Part shown: positions 34,817-44,499 of the stretch, piece by piece | How positions within the stretch are numbered: the first letter of the stretch is position 1 | How the letters are laid out: each line of letters begins with the position of its first letter | Assembly (NCBI GenBank): GCA_963667375.1 | Contig: OY763323.1 | Coordinates: 496,001 to 560,000, forward strand | Source: G963556115 sp963667375 | Lineage (GTDB): Bacteria > Planctomycetota > SZUA-567 | Reading direction: 5' to 3' | Length of the DNA stretch: 64,000 bases | Notes under the pieces: model-generated | What the model was told of the DNA's origin: nothing | Seen by the model: the letters and a program-made list of their open reading frames with translations, nothing else | Databases searched by the model: none | Program-made: the position numbers and the translations under genes

Positions 34817-37798
34817 CTATTTCTTATCCCCAAGTCTGCTGAGAAGTTCCAGACGCTCACTCTGAGCCTTTTCATAAAGCTCGGTAAGCTCCTCAACCTT
34901 CTGCAGCTGCTCCCGAATAAACTGATCTTTCTCGGCAGCGGTCTTTTCCAGCTCCCGTTCCTTGTCACGCAGCAGAGACTTATAACGCTCAACTTTCGCC
35001 ATACCGTCCACACTCCCGAGAATCGCCCTCTCCTCTTCACGAGCCCTAAATTCGCCGATCAGAGTACGGGCTTTCATCAACTCCCAGCCCAGTTCCTTAT
35101 TACTGGCAGTAAGTTCTGCCAGATGGCTCTCACGCTCACGGGCTTTACGCAATTCCACATCCAGACGGCGATGTTCTATCTGCTCCTCCATAAACGCCTT
35201 ATTCAGTTCATCAATTTCAAGCGCTACTCGCTCAGCAAGTTCCGCCTTCATCTCAAGTTCGTTTACCTTGGTCACAAGTTCCCTGTAACCTTCAATACGC
35301 TCACGCAAATCATCATTTTCAGCAGCCAGTGCCGCCGCTTTTCGCTCTGATTTATCGAGGACTGCACGCAAATCATCCACTTCTGTATGCAGATCACCAA
35401 GAAATTCCGCTTCAGTCTGCAGCTCTTCAATCCTTGCCGCCAACTTTTTATTCTCCTCAAGACGCTCACGCAATTCCCACTGCGCGCTTTTTAGCTCTTC
35501 ACAGGTACTGCCGAATTTAACCTGCAGCTCCTGCGCATTACCGGTAATAACCTCTTTTTCCCGCACCGTCTGCTCCTGAAGTGTGGAATAATCCTGACGC
35601 AGAGTTTCACATTCTTTACGCAATTTATCCAGAGCCATATCCTTCTCCAGATTCTCCAGCTGCACCCGATCACGCATCCGGTCAATTTCCTCATGAAGAA
35701 CCGCAAGCTCTTCTTTAAGCGCCTTTACCTGTGCATCACGACTCTCAATACCCTTGATTTTATCAGCTATATCCAGCTGAAGCTGCCCGACCTGATCCTC
35801 AAATGCCCCCAGCTCCATAACACGCTCCAGCGCAAGTTCCTTGAGTGATGTTTCATTATCCAGTTTCCACTGACAGTCCTTGAGCATCTTTTCCGCTTCA
35901 TTAAGACGCTGCTGAACCGCTTCCGATTTATTGGCATAAGACTCCATAACCTCGGCCTTTTCCGCAGTTAAAGCCTTATTCTGCTCTTCAAACACAGCCA
36001 GCCTCTGTTCTAACCGCTGCCGCTCTTTGTCCGCATCGGCCATACCGGCTGTATACTGCTCTTCAAGTTCACGCAGTGTGTTTTTATACTCTGTAATTCT
36101 ATTCTCCAGAAGATGTACCGTTTCACGGCTCTCGCCAAGTTCCGCTTTAAGCTCTTCCTCCGAACTTAGCACCGAACCCAGCTCCTTGTTCCGGCTTTCC
36201 AGCTGATTCTGAACCTCACGCAGCTGTTTGGCCAGATTTTCCTGATGCTCTTGCAGCCCGCAATTCACAGCTCTCTCCTGGGTCAACGCCTCTTCCAGCT
36301 CTCTGGTCTTGGCCTGAAACAGTTCCTGCTCTCTAGTCTGACCATCTTTAAGAAGCTGCTCAAGTCTGGCGCGTTCCTCTTCTATCCGCTCCAGCTCACT
36401 CAACGCCTTGCGTACAGCAGCCAGCTCCAGTTCCGCCTCTTCACGCCCCTCACGTTCACGCTGAATTCCAACATGCTCCGCCTCAATAAGCGCCGCCTGC
36501 CCGGCTTCAAGCTCTTCACAGCGGTTTTCCAGAGAAGCCACAACCGCATTGAGGTTATCCACCATCCTGCCACTCGCTCCAAGCTTGTCGGTCAGCACCT
36601 CAGCCTGCTTTTCGACATCTCTCTTGGCTGCTGAGATCTTCTCTTCCCGTCCAAATGCCGCATCACGTTCCTTCTCCATCTTCAGAGAATACTCACCGGC
36701 GATACGCGAACTGTCCAATGCCTTATCACGTTCACCAATCAGATCACTGATCCGACCCTCAAGATCACCGATGCGCGCCCGGGACAGAGAATTTTCCTCC
36801 TCTGATCTGCGCAGACTATTGATCGCCTCCTGCGCATCCCGCAGCGAAACATTCTTCTTATTCTCACTGTCTTCAAGACGGCGGTGCATTTCTGCCCGCT
36901 CATTCTCAGACTGCTCAAGAGTCCGCCGCAGCTCTGTCAATTCAGCCGCCACTCTCTCCGCCTCGTTATTACGGCCATCAAGCTCGGCTTCAACCTGCTG
37001 CAGCGTACGCTCCAGCCTCTCACGTTCAACATTAGCTGCAGCCAGTTCCTTATCACAGACAACCCTGCTCTCATCCACCTCATGCGCTATAGTTTCAACC
37101 CGCTGCTGGTTTACAGCCAGAGCCTCTGTCTTTTCCGCATTCTCACGACGGAGTTCCGCGATTCGTTCCTTTATTGATTCAGCCTCATTCTTGGCACTCT
37201 GAGCCTCCTCACGCAGCCGTGCCGATTCCTCTTCAGCTCTGGCCGCAGCTTCGCGATTACTTTTTGATTCCTCCTTCGCTTTCAGAAGCGCCTCCCGATG
37301 CCTTGCGATCTCCTGCTGCAGATCAATACTGCTTACCGTACGCTGCTGCCCCGGAACCGGAGGAGCTACCGGCGCAATAGCGGCCGCAGCAGGTTCTACC
37401 GGTGGTTTTTCCGGTCTGCCAGCTTCATAATCACGGCAGATATTATACATCTGAGCCACATCGATATTACCGTCATAAAATATTCTGGCAACTCCAAGCC
37501 TTTTGACATCATCTATAAGCTGCCGGTCATCTGAATTCAGTGATACAACCAGCGGAATTCCCCGGGATATCTTTTTAATATAATTTACCAGTGAGGTACC
37601 ATCATAATGCGGCAGATTGGGAGCAAGGAGTACTGCAGAAAATTCCGCAATTTCAAGACGATGCTCAACTTCAGCAATACTGGCAACAGGATTGATATGA
37701 AGATCATGATAATCGGAAAAGAGAAAATCCGCAACTATTTTGCTCATTCCCCGGTTACAGTCCTCAACCAGCAGAATTCTATATTTTTTATCGCCCAT
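34817..37798 (-). CDS. Long coiled-coil protein with N-terminal pseudo-receiver domain
   Basis: 993 residues. The first ~120 have the receiver fold of response regulators (YRILLVEDCN, then LLAPNLPHYDG, IPLVVSLNS, RIFYDG), but the phosphoacceptor Asp is Ala (about residue 59 in AVLLAPNLP) and the conserved Lys-Pro is missing. A Pro/Ala-rich linker (about 128-150) leads into more than 800 residues of nearly uninterrupted Glu/Lys/Arg/Leu heptad coiled coil. ATG 37798 is chosen because GGAG is spaced 5 nt from it; an earlier ATG at 37852 lacks a ribosome site. It may be a cytoskeletal or scaffolding protein positioned by its receiver-like head, comparable in layout to polarity or filament proteins. 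This is inference. Confidence 0.75.
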   Translation of the reverse strand: MGDKKYRILLVEDCNRGMSKIVADFLFSDYHDLHINPVASIAEVEHRLEIAEFSAVLLAPNLPHYDGTSLVNYIKKISRGIPLVVSLNSDDRQLIDDVKRLGVARIFYDGNIDVAQMYNICRDYEAGRPEKPPVEPAAAAIAPVAPPVPGQQRTVSSIDLQQEIARHREALLKAKEESKSNREAAARAEEESARLREEAQSAKNEAESIKERIAELRRENAEKTEALAVNQQRVETIAHEVDESRVVCDKELAAANVERERLERTLQQVEAELDGRNNEAERVAAELTELRRTLEQSENERAEMHRRLEDSENKKNVSLRDAQEAINSLRRSEEENSLSRARIGDLEGRISDLIGERDKALDSSRIAGEYSLKMEKERDAAFGREEKISAAKRDVEKQAEVLTDKLGASGRMVDNLNAVVASLENRCEELEAGQAALIEAEHVGIQREREGREEAELELAAVRKALSELERIEEERARLEQLLKDGQTREQELFQAKTRELEEALTQERAVNCGLQEHQENLAKQLREVQNQLESRNKELGSVLSSEEELKAELGESRETVHLLENRITEYKNTLRELEEQYTAGMADADKERQRLEQRLAVFEEQNKALTAEKAEVMESYANKSEAVQQRLNEAEKMLKDCQWKLDNETSLKELALERVMELGAFEDQVGQLQLDIADKIKGIESRDAQVKALKEELAVLHEEIDRMRDRVQLENLEKDMALDKLRKECETLRQDYSTLQEQTVREKEVITGNAQELQVKFGSTCEELKSAQWELRERLEENKKLAARIEELQTEAEFLGDLHTEVDDLRAVLDKSERKAAALAAENDDLRERIEGYRELVTKVNELEMKAELAERVALEIDELNKAFMEEQIEHRRLDVELRKARERESHLAELTASNKELGWELMKARTLIGEFRAREEERAILGSVDGMAKVERYKSLLRDKERELEKTAAEKDQFIREQLQKVEELTELYEKAQSERLELLSRLGDKK

Positions 37799-38014
37799 AA
37801 TATCTCCACAAGAGCCAGAAAATTTCACACACAAAATCCAAACATATTGCATAGCAGTATGTTAGCTATTATAATGCAACTATATAGCATTTTAATTTTA
37901 CTGTAGATATAATTTTTGTCAATGTAGATTTTAGTCCTTACTGACTGCAGGGCATCCAATTAACAATTTTTGATCAGCATCTGAGCTGGCAACCTGATAC
38001 AGAAGAGAAAAATA

Positions 38015-38572
38015 ATGACTTATGTAGGAAGAGGCGGAGAAAAACTCGAATGGGCTCTAAATGAATTTTCGGTCAACGTTGAGGGGCTGATCTGCTGTGA
38101 TCTCGGCAGTAATGTCGGAGGTTTTGTTGACTGCATGCTGCAGCATGGTGCCAGCAAAGTATATTCCGTTGACACCTCATACGGAACTCTGGCCTGGACA
38201 CTGCGCAATGACGAGCGGGTTGTGGTAATGGAACGAACCAACGCCCTGCATGTGGAAATCCCTGAAAAAGTAGATCTGGTTACCTGCGATGTCGGCTGGA
38301 CCAGACAGGAGAAGGTTCTGCCGCAGGCAATATCCCTGCTCAAACCTGCCGGAAAGGTTCTGAGTCTGCTCAAGCCGCAGTATGAAGCGGAGAGATCCGA
38401 GATGGAAAAAGGCGGAAAGGGAAAAGTCAAAGAAGAGGCACTGAACAACATTCTGCAGCGTGTAACCGCTACCGCCAACGCCACCGGTCTCAGACTGAGC
38501 GGTCCCTCACGGGCTCCATTTCTGGGCGGAAAAGGGAAAAATCCAGAATTTTATTTTCTTTTAGAAAGTTAA
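38015..38572 (+). CDS. TlyA/FtsJ-like rRNA methyltransferase lacking the S4 domain
   Basis: A 185-residue methyltransferase matching the catalytic half of TlyA (2'-O-methyltransferase of rRNA): YVGRGGEKLEWALNEF, motif I CDLGSNVGGFVDCMLQHGA, VYSVDTSYGTLAWTLR, RVVVMERTNA, LVTCDVGWT and LSLLKPQYEAE. TlyA normally begins with an S4 RNA-binding domain of about 60 residues; here the protein starts directly at the RGG segment, and no S4-coding sequence lies upstream. In motif I the usual DVGASTGGF reads DLGSNVGGF. It probably methylates RNA, but target choice may differ from TlyA. Confidence 0.78.
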   Translation: MTYVGRGGEKLEWALNEFSVNVEGLICCDLGSNVGGFVDCMLQHGASKVYSVDTSYGTLAWTLRNDERVVVMERTNALHVEIPEKVDLVTCDVGWTRQEKVLPQAISLLKPAGKVLSLLKPQYEAERSEMEKGGKGKVKEEALNNILQRVTATANATGLRLSGPSRAPFLGGKGKNPEFYFLLES

Positions 38573-38728
38573 AAAAAAGTTTAGCTTGACGAAAATCTGA
38601 TATTGCGGTAGTTTAAATTAAATTAGAATGCTTCTGTTTCCGTTACTATTTTCCAGAAGAACCTTTTGTGAATTTACACCAGTTGAATATCAACCGTTTA
38701 CACTGACAATTACAGGTTATTATCACTT

Positions 38729-41700
38729 ATGCTTACGGAAAAAGTTTCCCAGAAAATATCCACTCTTTCTACAGATCTGGCAGTAGGAATTTCACTGAAT
38801 GACCCGCAATCCTGGCAGGAACTGGCAGAATTATGTAATGATATTAATGTGGAACTGATAGCTCAAGCCGAGTTTATTCTCTCCGATATAGTTTCCAGAG
38901 CCAAAGACATACTTGAACATCTAGCCAAAAATAAACCGACAAACATTGATACCGAAGTATCACATCTGCTCAATATGGTATCGATCCTCAGCAGTGCTGC
39001 AGAGGATCAGACCTATGATCAGGCACTAGCCAGAGAGATTGTCGCCAACAGTGATTTATTCCTATCTGATCTGGAAGATATCGCCGAATCCAATAAAATA
39101 GAGCCGGCAATCGAGATTGATGAAGAATTCATGCAGGAGATTGAAGGTCGTATAGATCATTTAGAATCACTGCTCTTTAACGTGCTGGAAGACGGATGCT
39201 TTGATACCGAAGGCTGCAAAGAGATTTTTCGAGAATTCCATACGCTCAAGGGTGAAGCCGGTATTCTGGGGCTGACCGCCCTAAGCGGCTACTGGCATGG
39301 AGTGGAGGAGGTGGTTCAGGATGCGCGGTCAGGAAATCTTTTTTTCTCCAGAAATGCCGTTGATATTCTGCTCCAGCTGGTAAAAATTGGCCGAGATCTG
39401 CTCCGTAACGGCAAGCTGAACCATTCACAGCAGGAAGAATCTCAGGACGCGCTGGCTCGTCTCAATAAACAGGTTGAACAGGACAGCGGAAAGACCGGAG
39501 AAGTAAGCTCTTCAGAAGTAAAGACTCCGCTTCCAGTCAGCAGCGAATCTGCAGCGGATAATGATTTTTTCATGCCTGCAGCAGATGAGGAGACAGAAGA
39601 CACTGCCGATTCCGAAGATTATCCCTTCAGTGACAGCGGTGATGAAGAAGTTACTGATGATTTCTTCACCATGGAGCCGGATGATGAAACCGCTGATTCC
39701 GGCCAGGAAAAAGAAAGTGAGCCACAACACCTTATAGCTGAGGATGTTGCAAATATAGTACCGGAAGCAACAGCAGTCTCACACCCAACTGAGGAGATAC
39801 TGCCGATAGCCGAACCCAGCCTGCAGTTTGAACCGGTTACGGAGACCAACCCTGAGAGTGTAACTACTGATTCATCTCCTAAAACGAGGTCAAATGCCGG
39901 CATTGCAATTGAAGAAAAAGAGGTTGAGAGCTACTCCCTGCGCAATGTCCAGATTGAGGTTAAAAAGCTTGATGAGCTCCTTGATATTGTCAGTGAAGTC
40001 TCTCTTATAGGATCTCACCTGCTCACCAACCCCGATATAAGTGCTATAAACTCGGCAAACGGCGATCTGCAGGATCTCATGCGCTTCTGCCGCACACTCA
40101 ATGACATGGCCAGCGCTTTCCGCATGACACCGATAGCGCCGCTGTTTCATCGTATCCAGCGGGCGGCAAATGATGCCTCCCGTGCTATCGGCAAACAGGT
40201 GAACATGATTCTTGATGGCCAGGACACCAAGGTTGACCGCAGTGTGGTCGAAAGATTGAGTTCCGCTCTGATGCATCTGGTAAGAAACGCTGTTGGACAT
40301 GGTATAGAATCAGCGAGCAGACGCCGTGAACTCAATAAACCACCTGCCGGCAGGTTGCATCTCAGCGCCAGACAGACCGGTGCTGACATTATCATCGAGT
40401 TCAGTGATGACGGATCGGGTCTCAATATAGAAAAAATCCGCGACAAAGCCATCAAAACCGGCTGCATGAATGAAGCTGATAACCTCAAGGATCAGGAGAT
40501 CCTCAACCTCATCTTCTCCAGCGGCTTTTCAACTTCCGAATCGGTTGACGGCATCTCTGGACGTGGAGTAGGCATGTCAATTGTTCAGGAATCAATGGAC
40601 TCGCTGCGCGGCCGTATCGAAATAGACAACCATCCCGGTGAAGGTGCGACCTTCAGGTTACGCTTCCCCGTAGCGCTGGCGGCGGTCGAAGCCCTGCTGG
40701 TTACTCTCGGTGACAATATAATTGCCATCCCGGTACAGTCCGTGCGTGAAACCTTCAAGCTTGACAAAAATCAGCTCTCGACAGTTGAAGGTCGGGGCAA
40801 CATGGTAAATGTCCGTGGCATCATCGTTCCACTCATAAAGATGTCGGAATTTCTTGGAATTGACGGCAGAAAAGATATTGATAACGGCGTGCTTATTCTT
40901 GTTGACGAAGGCGACAAACTTGCGGCAATCCTGGTTGATACCGTTATGGAAACCAGACAGGTAGTGATCCGCCAGCTCGAGGGTCAGCTCCGCGATATAC
41001 CCGAAATAACCGGCTGTGCGTTGCTTAGTGACAGACAGATATCACTGGTACTTGATATCAGAAGAGTTATCGAAAACTCCTATATAGCTTCTGGTAATGC
41101 CTACTCAGATGCCGGAGCGATTAAAGCGGCCTCAGAGCGTAAGGTTGAAGTTGTGACTATCGGCTCCAACGCGGTAGGTATCATTGATTTTGTAGTCAAA
41201 TCGACTAAGCCGGACGGCAGCATAAAAAATCACAAATTCGCAATTAACGCCTTCAAGACCAAAGAGTTTGTCCCGGTAACTACACTCACTCCGGTACCGG
41301 ACATGCCGGCGGGTTTTGCTGGAATGCTGCTGTTGCGTGACCAGACAATTCCGGTAATGTCACTGGACATGCTGCTAGGTCTGCACAAAGACGGTCAGCG
41401 CCATAAAGAGTTCGAGAAGATTATAATTATCTGTGAATTCTCAGGAGTAACGGTTGGCTTTATTGTCACTGAGGTAAATAGTGTAAGCTATATTTCCTGG
41501 AACAATATTTCACCTCCCCCGCAGGGAGGACCGCTTATCTCACTTAACTATGTTATCGGAACGATACTTATGTCGTCGATTGATAACGCCAGTCATCACA
41601 ATCAGAACTCAAAAAATCCGGAGGAGGTAGCTCTGCTGCTCGATTTTGAACAAATAGTACAACAGGTAATCAAACTCTATGATGATATCGGTGACAGCCT

Positions 41701-42121
41701 TTCAGAGATAACGCTCCGTAAGGATATTACCAAAATCCTGCTGGTTGAAGATTCACTGCTTATCAGGCGTGAAACCGCAAAAGCCCTGAAAAATCATAAT
41801 ATTGAGGTCATTGAAGCCGGAGACGGTAAGGAAGCACAGGATATACTCGAAAATCTTTATCAGCAGTCAAAAAATGACAACAAGAGCATCTTCAACTATA
41901 TTGATCTGATCTTATCCGATATTGAAATGCCAAGAATGGACGGCTACAGTCTTACACAGTATATTAAGAATCATCATGACCTCAGGCTGCTGCCGGTGCT
42001 GCTGCACAGTTCGCTTACAAATGACACAATTGTCAGCAGAGCCAAAGAAGTACATGCTGACGGCTTCGTTCCCAAGTGCGACCCTGAGAAGCTTGTAGAG
42101 CATCTGAGAAAATTTATCTAG
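38729..42121 (+). CDS. CheA-type hybrid histidine kinase with CheW-like domains and C-terminal receiver
   Basis: A 1130-residue cytoplasmic signalling kinase. Domains: an N-terminal helical region; Hpt with phospho-His171 (FREFHTLKGEAG); an acidic linker (about 255-395); dimerisation helices; HATPase (HLVRNAVGHGIES, FSDDGSGLN, GRGVGMSIV); a CheW domain (about 655-790); a second CheW-like domain (about 805-960); and a receiver (about 1005-1130) with Asp1064 (LSDIEMPRMDG) and conserved Lys in FVPKCDP. The CheW-receiver end resembles CheV joined to CheA. The N-box Asp of CheA (NAVDHG) is Gly here. No chemoreceptor, cheR or cheB gene is nearby, so it may control something other than flagellar motility. 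Confidence 0.88.
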   Translation: MLTEKVSQKISTLSTDLAVGISLNDPQSWQELAELCNDINVELIAQAEFILSDIVSRAKDILEHLAKNKPTNIDTEVSHLLNMVSILSSAAEDQTYDQALAREIVANSDLFLSDLEDIAESNKIEPAIEIDEEFMQEIEGRIDHLESLLFNVLEDGCFDTEGCKEIFREFHTLKGEAGILGLTALSGYWHGVEEVVQDARSGNLFFSRNAVDILLQLVKIGRDLLRNGKLNHSQQEESQDALARLNKQVEQDSGKTGEVSSSEVKTPLPVSSESAADNDFFMPAADEETEDTADSEDYPFSDSGDEEVTDDFFTMEPDDETADSGQEKESEPQHLIAEDVANIVPEATAVSHPTEEILPIAEPSLQFEPVTETNPESVTTDSSPKTRSNAGIAIEEKEVESYSLRNVQIEVKKLDELLDIVSEVSLIGSHLLTNPDISAINSANGDLQDLMRFCRTLNDMASAFRMTPIAPLFHRIQRAANDASRAIGKQVNMILDGQDTKVDRSVVERLSSALMHLVRNAVGHGIESASRRRELNKPPAGRLHLSARQTGADIIIEFSDDGSGLNIEKIRDKAIKTGCMNEADNLKDQEILNLIFSSGFSTSESVDGISGRGVGMSIVQESMDSLRGRIEIDNHPGEGATFRLRFPVALAAVEALLVTLGDNIIAIPVQSVRETFKLDKNQLSTVEGRGNMVNVRGIIVPLIKMSEFLGIDGRKDIDNGVLILVDEGDKLAAILVDTVMETRQVVIRQLEGQLRDIPEITGCALLSDRQISLVLDIRRVIENSYIASGNAYSDAGAIKAASERKVEVVTIGSNAVGIIDFVVKSTKPDGSIKNHKFAINAFKTKEFVPVTTLTPVPDMPAGFAGMLLLRDQTIPVMSLDMLLGLHKDGQRHKEFEKIIIICEFSGVTVGFIVTEVNSVSYISWNNISPPPQGGPLISLNYVIGTILMSSIDNASHHNQNSKNPEEVALLLDFEQIVQQVIKLYDDIGDSLSEITLRKDITKILLVEDSLLIRRETAKALKNHNIEVIEAGDGKEAQDILENLYQQSKNDNKSIFNYIDLILSDIEMPRMDGYSLTQYIKNHHDLRLLPVLLHSSLTNDTIVSRAKEVHADGFVPKCDPEKLVEHLRKFI

Positions 42122-42167
42122 GCGGGCATTATATACAATTAATTAAATTCTATGATATGCATAATAT

Positions 42168-42198
42168 AATAGTTGCAGCCCTATGGGCTGCAACTATT
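42168..42198. terminator. Bidirectional terminator
   Basis: A 14-bp perfect stem (42168-42181 with 42185-42198) with a 3-nt loop, followed by TTTAAATTT. It lies between the CheA-type gene and a convergent small open frame. Confidence 0.8.
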
Positions 42199-42208
42199 TA
42201 AATTTGTG

Positions 42209-42385
42209 TTAACATCCAGATTCAGCAGACATCTCTGTAATCATCTTAAGATTATATTTTTTACAGAACTGCTGATAATTCATCTCTTCTTCCTGCGGCA
42301 GCAAAGGTGAATCCCATGAAGTATTTACCCGCAGAATATAACAATTATGAAGTTCTACTGATTTTCCATCTTTTGTCTTTTTCAT
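42209..42385 (-). CDS. Putative 58-residue small protein
   Basis: A short minus-strand open frame from ATG 42385 to TAA 42209-42211. The product begins MKKTKDGKSVELHNCYILRV, has three Cys residues and no membrane segment. An AGGTG lies about 9 nt ahead of the ATG, and a strong bidirectional terminator sits 10 bp beyond the stop, as expected for a real gene. Codon choice resembles the AT-richer genes of the window. I do not recognise a family; the case rests on the ribosome site and terminator placement. Confidence 0.45.
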   Translation of the reverse strand: MKKTKDGKSVELHNCYILRVNTSWDSPLLPQEEEMNYQQFCKKYNLKMITEMSAESGC

Positions 42386-42762
42386 TTTAAAAACACCTAT
42401 GATTATATCTCTGATACATTATAAAAATATATAACTAACTATTTCACGGCACCACAGACACAGCAGCAGTAACCACTTCTTCTGCCTGCAAATGTTACTC
42501 AAAATATATTCATAACAGCTTGCTCTAAACATCAGTCGTTTTTATTAAATAGTACTGTATCAGGGGTCATAACAACAGCCTTCCGCTTGGGATATGTGCC
42601 CCGTGTGGTTGCTTTATTTTGGAATTTTTGGGAAATTCCAGTGTGATGTTATGTTATGTTTTACTTCGTTTGTTTGTCATGCTATGATTTACATGGAACA
42701 GAGCACAACCCGTCAAGAAAACCTTACCATAACCCCGATACAGATACTAAAACGCAAATTTC
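42386..42762. other. Intergenic region, 377 bp, no supported gene
   Basis: Low-complexity, T-rich sequence between two minus-strand genes. A short plus-strand frame (42594-42797) runs into the end of the convergent isomerase gene, has no ribosome site and is not credible. A small inverted repeat, GGAATTT with AAATTCC, lies near 42621-42638. It should contain the promoter of the 58-residue frame, but none was assigned. Confidence 0.5.
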
Positions 42763-44190
42763 CTACTTTTCGGCTTCCATCTTATCCAGACGTATAACCT
42801 CCACTCCGAGCATCCTGCACACCATTTCAACTTCATGTGTCACATCACCATAAACCGCATGACAGTGATTGGCATCAAACTGCTCCAGGAAAAGTTCATG
42901 ACTGAATGGAAGCTTGGCAAAATTATGAGGCCATTCCTTGGTGGTTTCAGCCATCTTCTCTTCAGCAAGCTCAACCAGTTCAACCGGGAAGAGGACCATA
43001 CGGTATTCACCCTTCACGCGGCAGAGTCTGGCAACAGTTGCCGCACCAGCCTTGGTCATACAGTTTACATGTGCTCCACCGCCACTATAAATATCAAGTG
43101 CAGGATACAGAGTAACATTCTTCAGATTTTCCTCAGGAACATCCGATCTTCCAGCATAATATGTTGACTGTGACCCACAGTTGCAGAATACCATAACCTC
43201 TTCTTCCGCATCCCAGTGTCTAATATCCATAAAGATCACCGGACCGCCGCTGATGGTTTTGAGTATCTGCATGGTCAGCGCGGCATCGGAATCAGCCTCA
43301 CAGGCAAATACCACCGGCTCCTTGGCGCCATCCCAGTCATATGGATCATTCATAAACGCCGCACTCAGGCACTGTGTACAATAGTGACGACTCATCTCAT
43401 AATGACATTTTACCCCTAGGAAGTCCAGCTTATTCTTGCGAACCAGTTCCTTGGTTGCCTCATAATGTCTTATCTGAGTCTTGAGCTTTTCAGGTGTCAG
43501 CTGCTTGCCATCATACTCAATGGATTTAACCCGCTCAGAAAGCCATTTGAACGCCTTCTCAACCTGCGCTTCAGGAATGGTCTCCGCAACACGCAGAATT
43601 TCTGACTGATCGATATGCTCGATATCAACACCGAACTGATCCATCCAGTCCTGCATACTGACAGTCGCACTGTACATTCCCAGACTTCTGCCACCTACAA
43701 GTCCGTAAGTCTGCCCTTTAAGACTGCTGACAGCATAGGCACATTTAGCAAATTCAAGATACTTCGCCAGCACTTCCGGTTCCTTGATGTCACCGGCAAC
43801 CCGGAAATGATTGATACCCAAATGGTTGAGAGCACCACCGGCAGCAAGCATCGCCACCATTCCCGGCCAGTCAGGATTTAAATTTGCGGCAAGCAGCATC
43901 GGAGTACTGCTGAATTTTGCTGCAACCGCAGAGAAATTAGGAAAGCTGAAGACTCCATAAGAGAAAACCACACCATCAACATTGGACTGTGCCAGTTCAT
44001 TAGCCATATTCTTGGCCAGTTCTACCGAATTGACCAGTGTTGAAGCGACCACCACCTCTACCGCCTCGCTGGCAGCCAGTGCCGCAACAATTGCATCAAG
44101 CTGAGCCTGGACAATATCCTTCAGCTCCTCATGCACTCCTTCATCACCGTCAGAAAAACCAACGACACCAACTCTCGGCTTACGAATCAT
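42763..44190 (-). CDS. L-fucose/L-arabinose isomerase-family protein
   Basis: A 475-residue cytoplasmic protein of the FucI/AraA-like superfamily, which interconverts aldoses and ketoses with a metal-bound acidic pair and a histidine. The N-terminal part has Rossmann-like segments (RVGVVGFSDGDEGVHEEL, DGVVFSYGVFSFPN). The C-terminal part carries the FucI-like VVFACEADSDAALTMQIL, GPVIFMDIRHWD (probable metal ligands Glu and Asp) and DANHCHAVYGD with a His pair near the end. Length is typical of the family branch annotated only as isomerase-like. It is divergent from an IclR regulator gene with an operator-like palindrome between them, so it is probably induced by a sugar or its derivative. Confidence 0.82.
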   Translation of the reverse strand: MIRKPRVGVVGFSDGDEGVHEELKDIVQAQLDAIVAALAASEAVEVVVASTLVNSVELAKNMANELAQSNVDGVVFSYGVFSFPNFSAVAAKFSSTPMLLAANLNPDWPGMVAMLAAGGALNHLGINHFRVAGDIKEPEVLAKYLEFAKCAYAVSSLKGQTYGLVGGRSLGMYSATVSMQDWMDQFGVDIEHIDQSEILRVAETIPEAQVEKAFKWLSERVKSIEYDGKQLTPEKLKTQIRHYEATKELVRKNKLDFLGVKCHYEMSRHYCTQCLSAAFMNDPYDWDGAKEPVVFACEADSDAALTMQILKTISGGPVIFMDIRHWDAEEEVMVFCNCGSQSTYYAGRSDVPEENLKNVTLYPALDIYSGGGAHVNCMTKAGAATVARLCRVKGEYRMVLFPVELVELAEEKMAETTKEWPHNFAKLPFSHELFLEQFDANHCHAVYGDVTHEVEMVCRMLGVEVIRLDKMEAEK

Positions 44191-44215
44191 ATCTTTCTCC
44201 TCTAAACAGAACCAA

Positions 44216-44249
44216 TATCATATATGAAATCACCATCTCATATTTGATA
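44216..44249. promoter_or_regulatory. Operator-like palindrome upstream of the isomerase gene
   Basis: TATCATATATGA - 10 nt - TCATATTTGATA (44216-44227 and 44238-44249): 12-nt arms with a single mismatch. It lies 26-59 bp ahead of the isomerase start and in the region shared with the divergent IclR gene, the expected place for that regulator to bind. Confidence 0.55.
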
Positions 44250-44471
44250 ATACAACCCGGATCACTCTTTGTCAAATATTTTGTTACCACAATCTACACC
44301 AGACCACTTCCGGAACTTACACAGCGACACCTAACCACCTGCAATCAAATAATTTACAATGTGTTTACCAATGAGCGTTTTTTTCAAAAAACTATTATTT
44401 TTTTATCCCGGAAAATAACCTGTATTTTCAGATCAAGAGATCATATACTGCAAATACGTTATAAATATAAC

Positions 44472-44499
44472 TTGACATTATCTAATAGTAAATTAAACT
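44472..44499 (+). promoter_or_regulatory. Probable promoter of the IclR-family gene
   Basis: TTGACA (44472-44477) and TAAACT (44494-44499) are separated by 16 nt. The predicted leader to ATG 44733 is long (about 225 nt). An in-frame start at 44541 exists, but its extra residues are not IclR-like. No other gene is seen in 44191-44732. Confidence 0.5.

Noticed and set aside
36549..37202. Plus-strand frame rich in Ser and Arg
   Set aside because: It is antisense to the coiled-coil gene; Glu/Lys-rich heptads give Ser/Leu/Phe-rich frames on the opposite strand.
42594..42797. Short plus-strand frame in the gap before the isomerase gene
   Set aside because: No ribosome site, hydrophobic random composition, and it overlaps the convergent isomerase gene's end.
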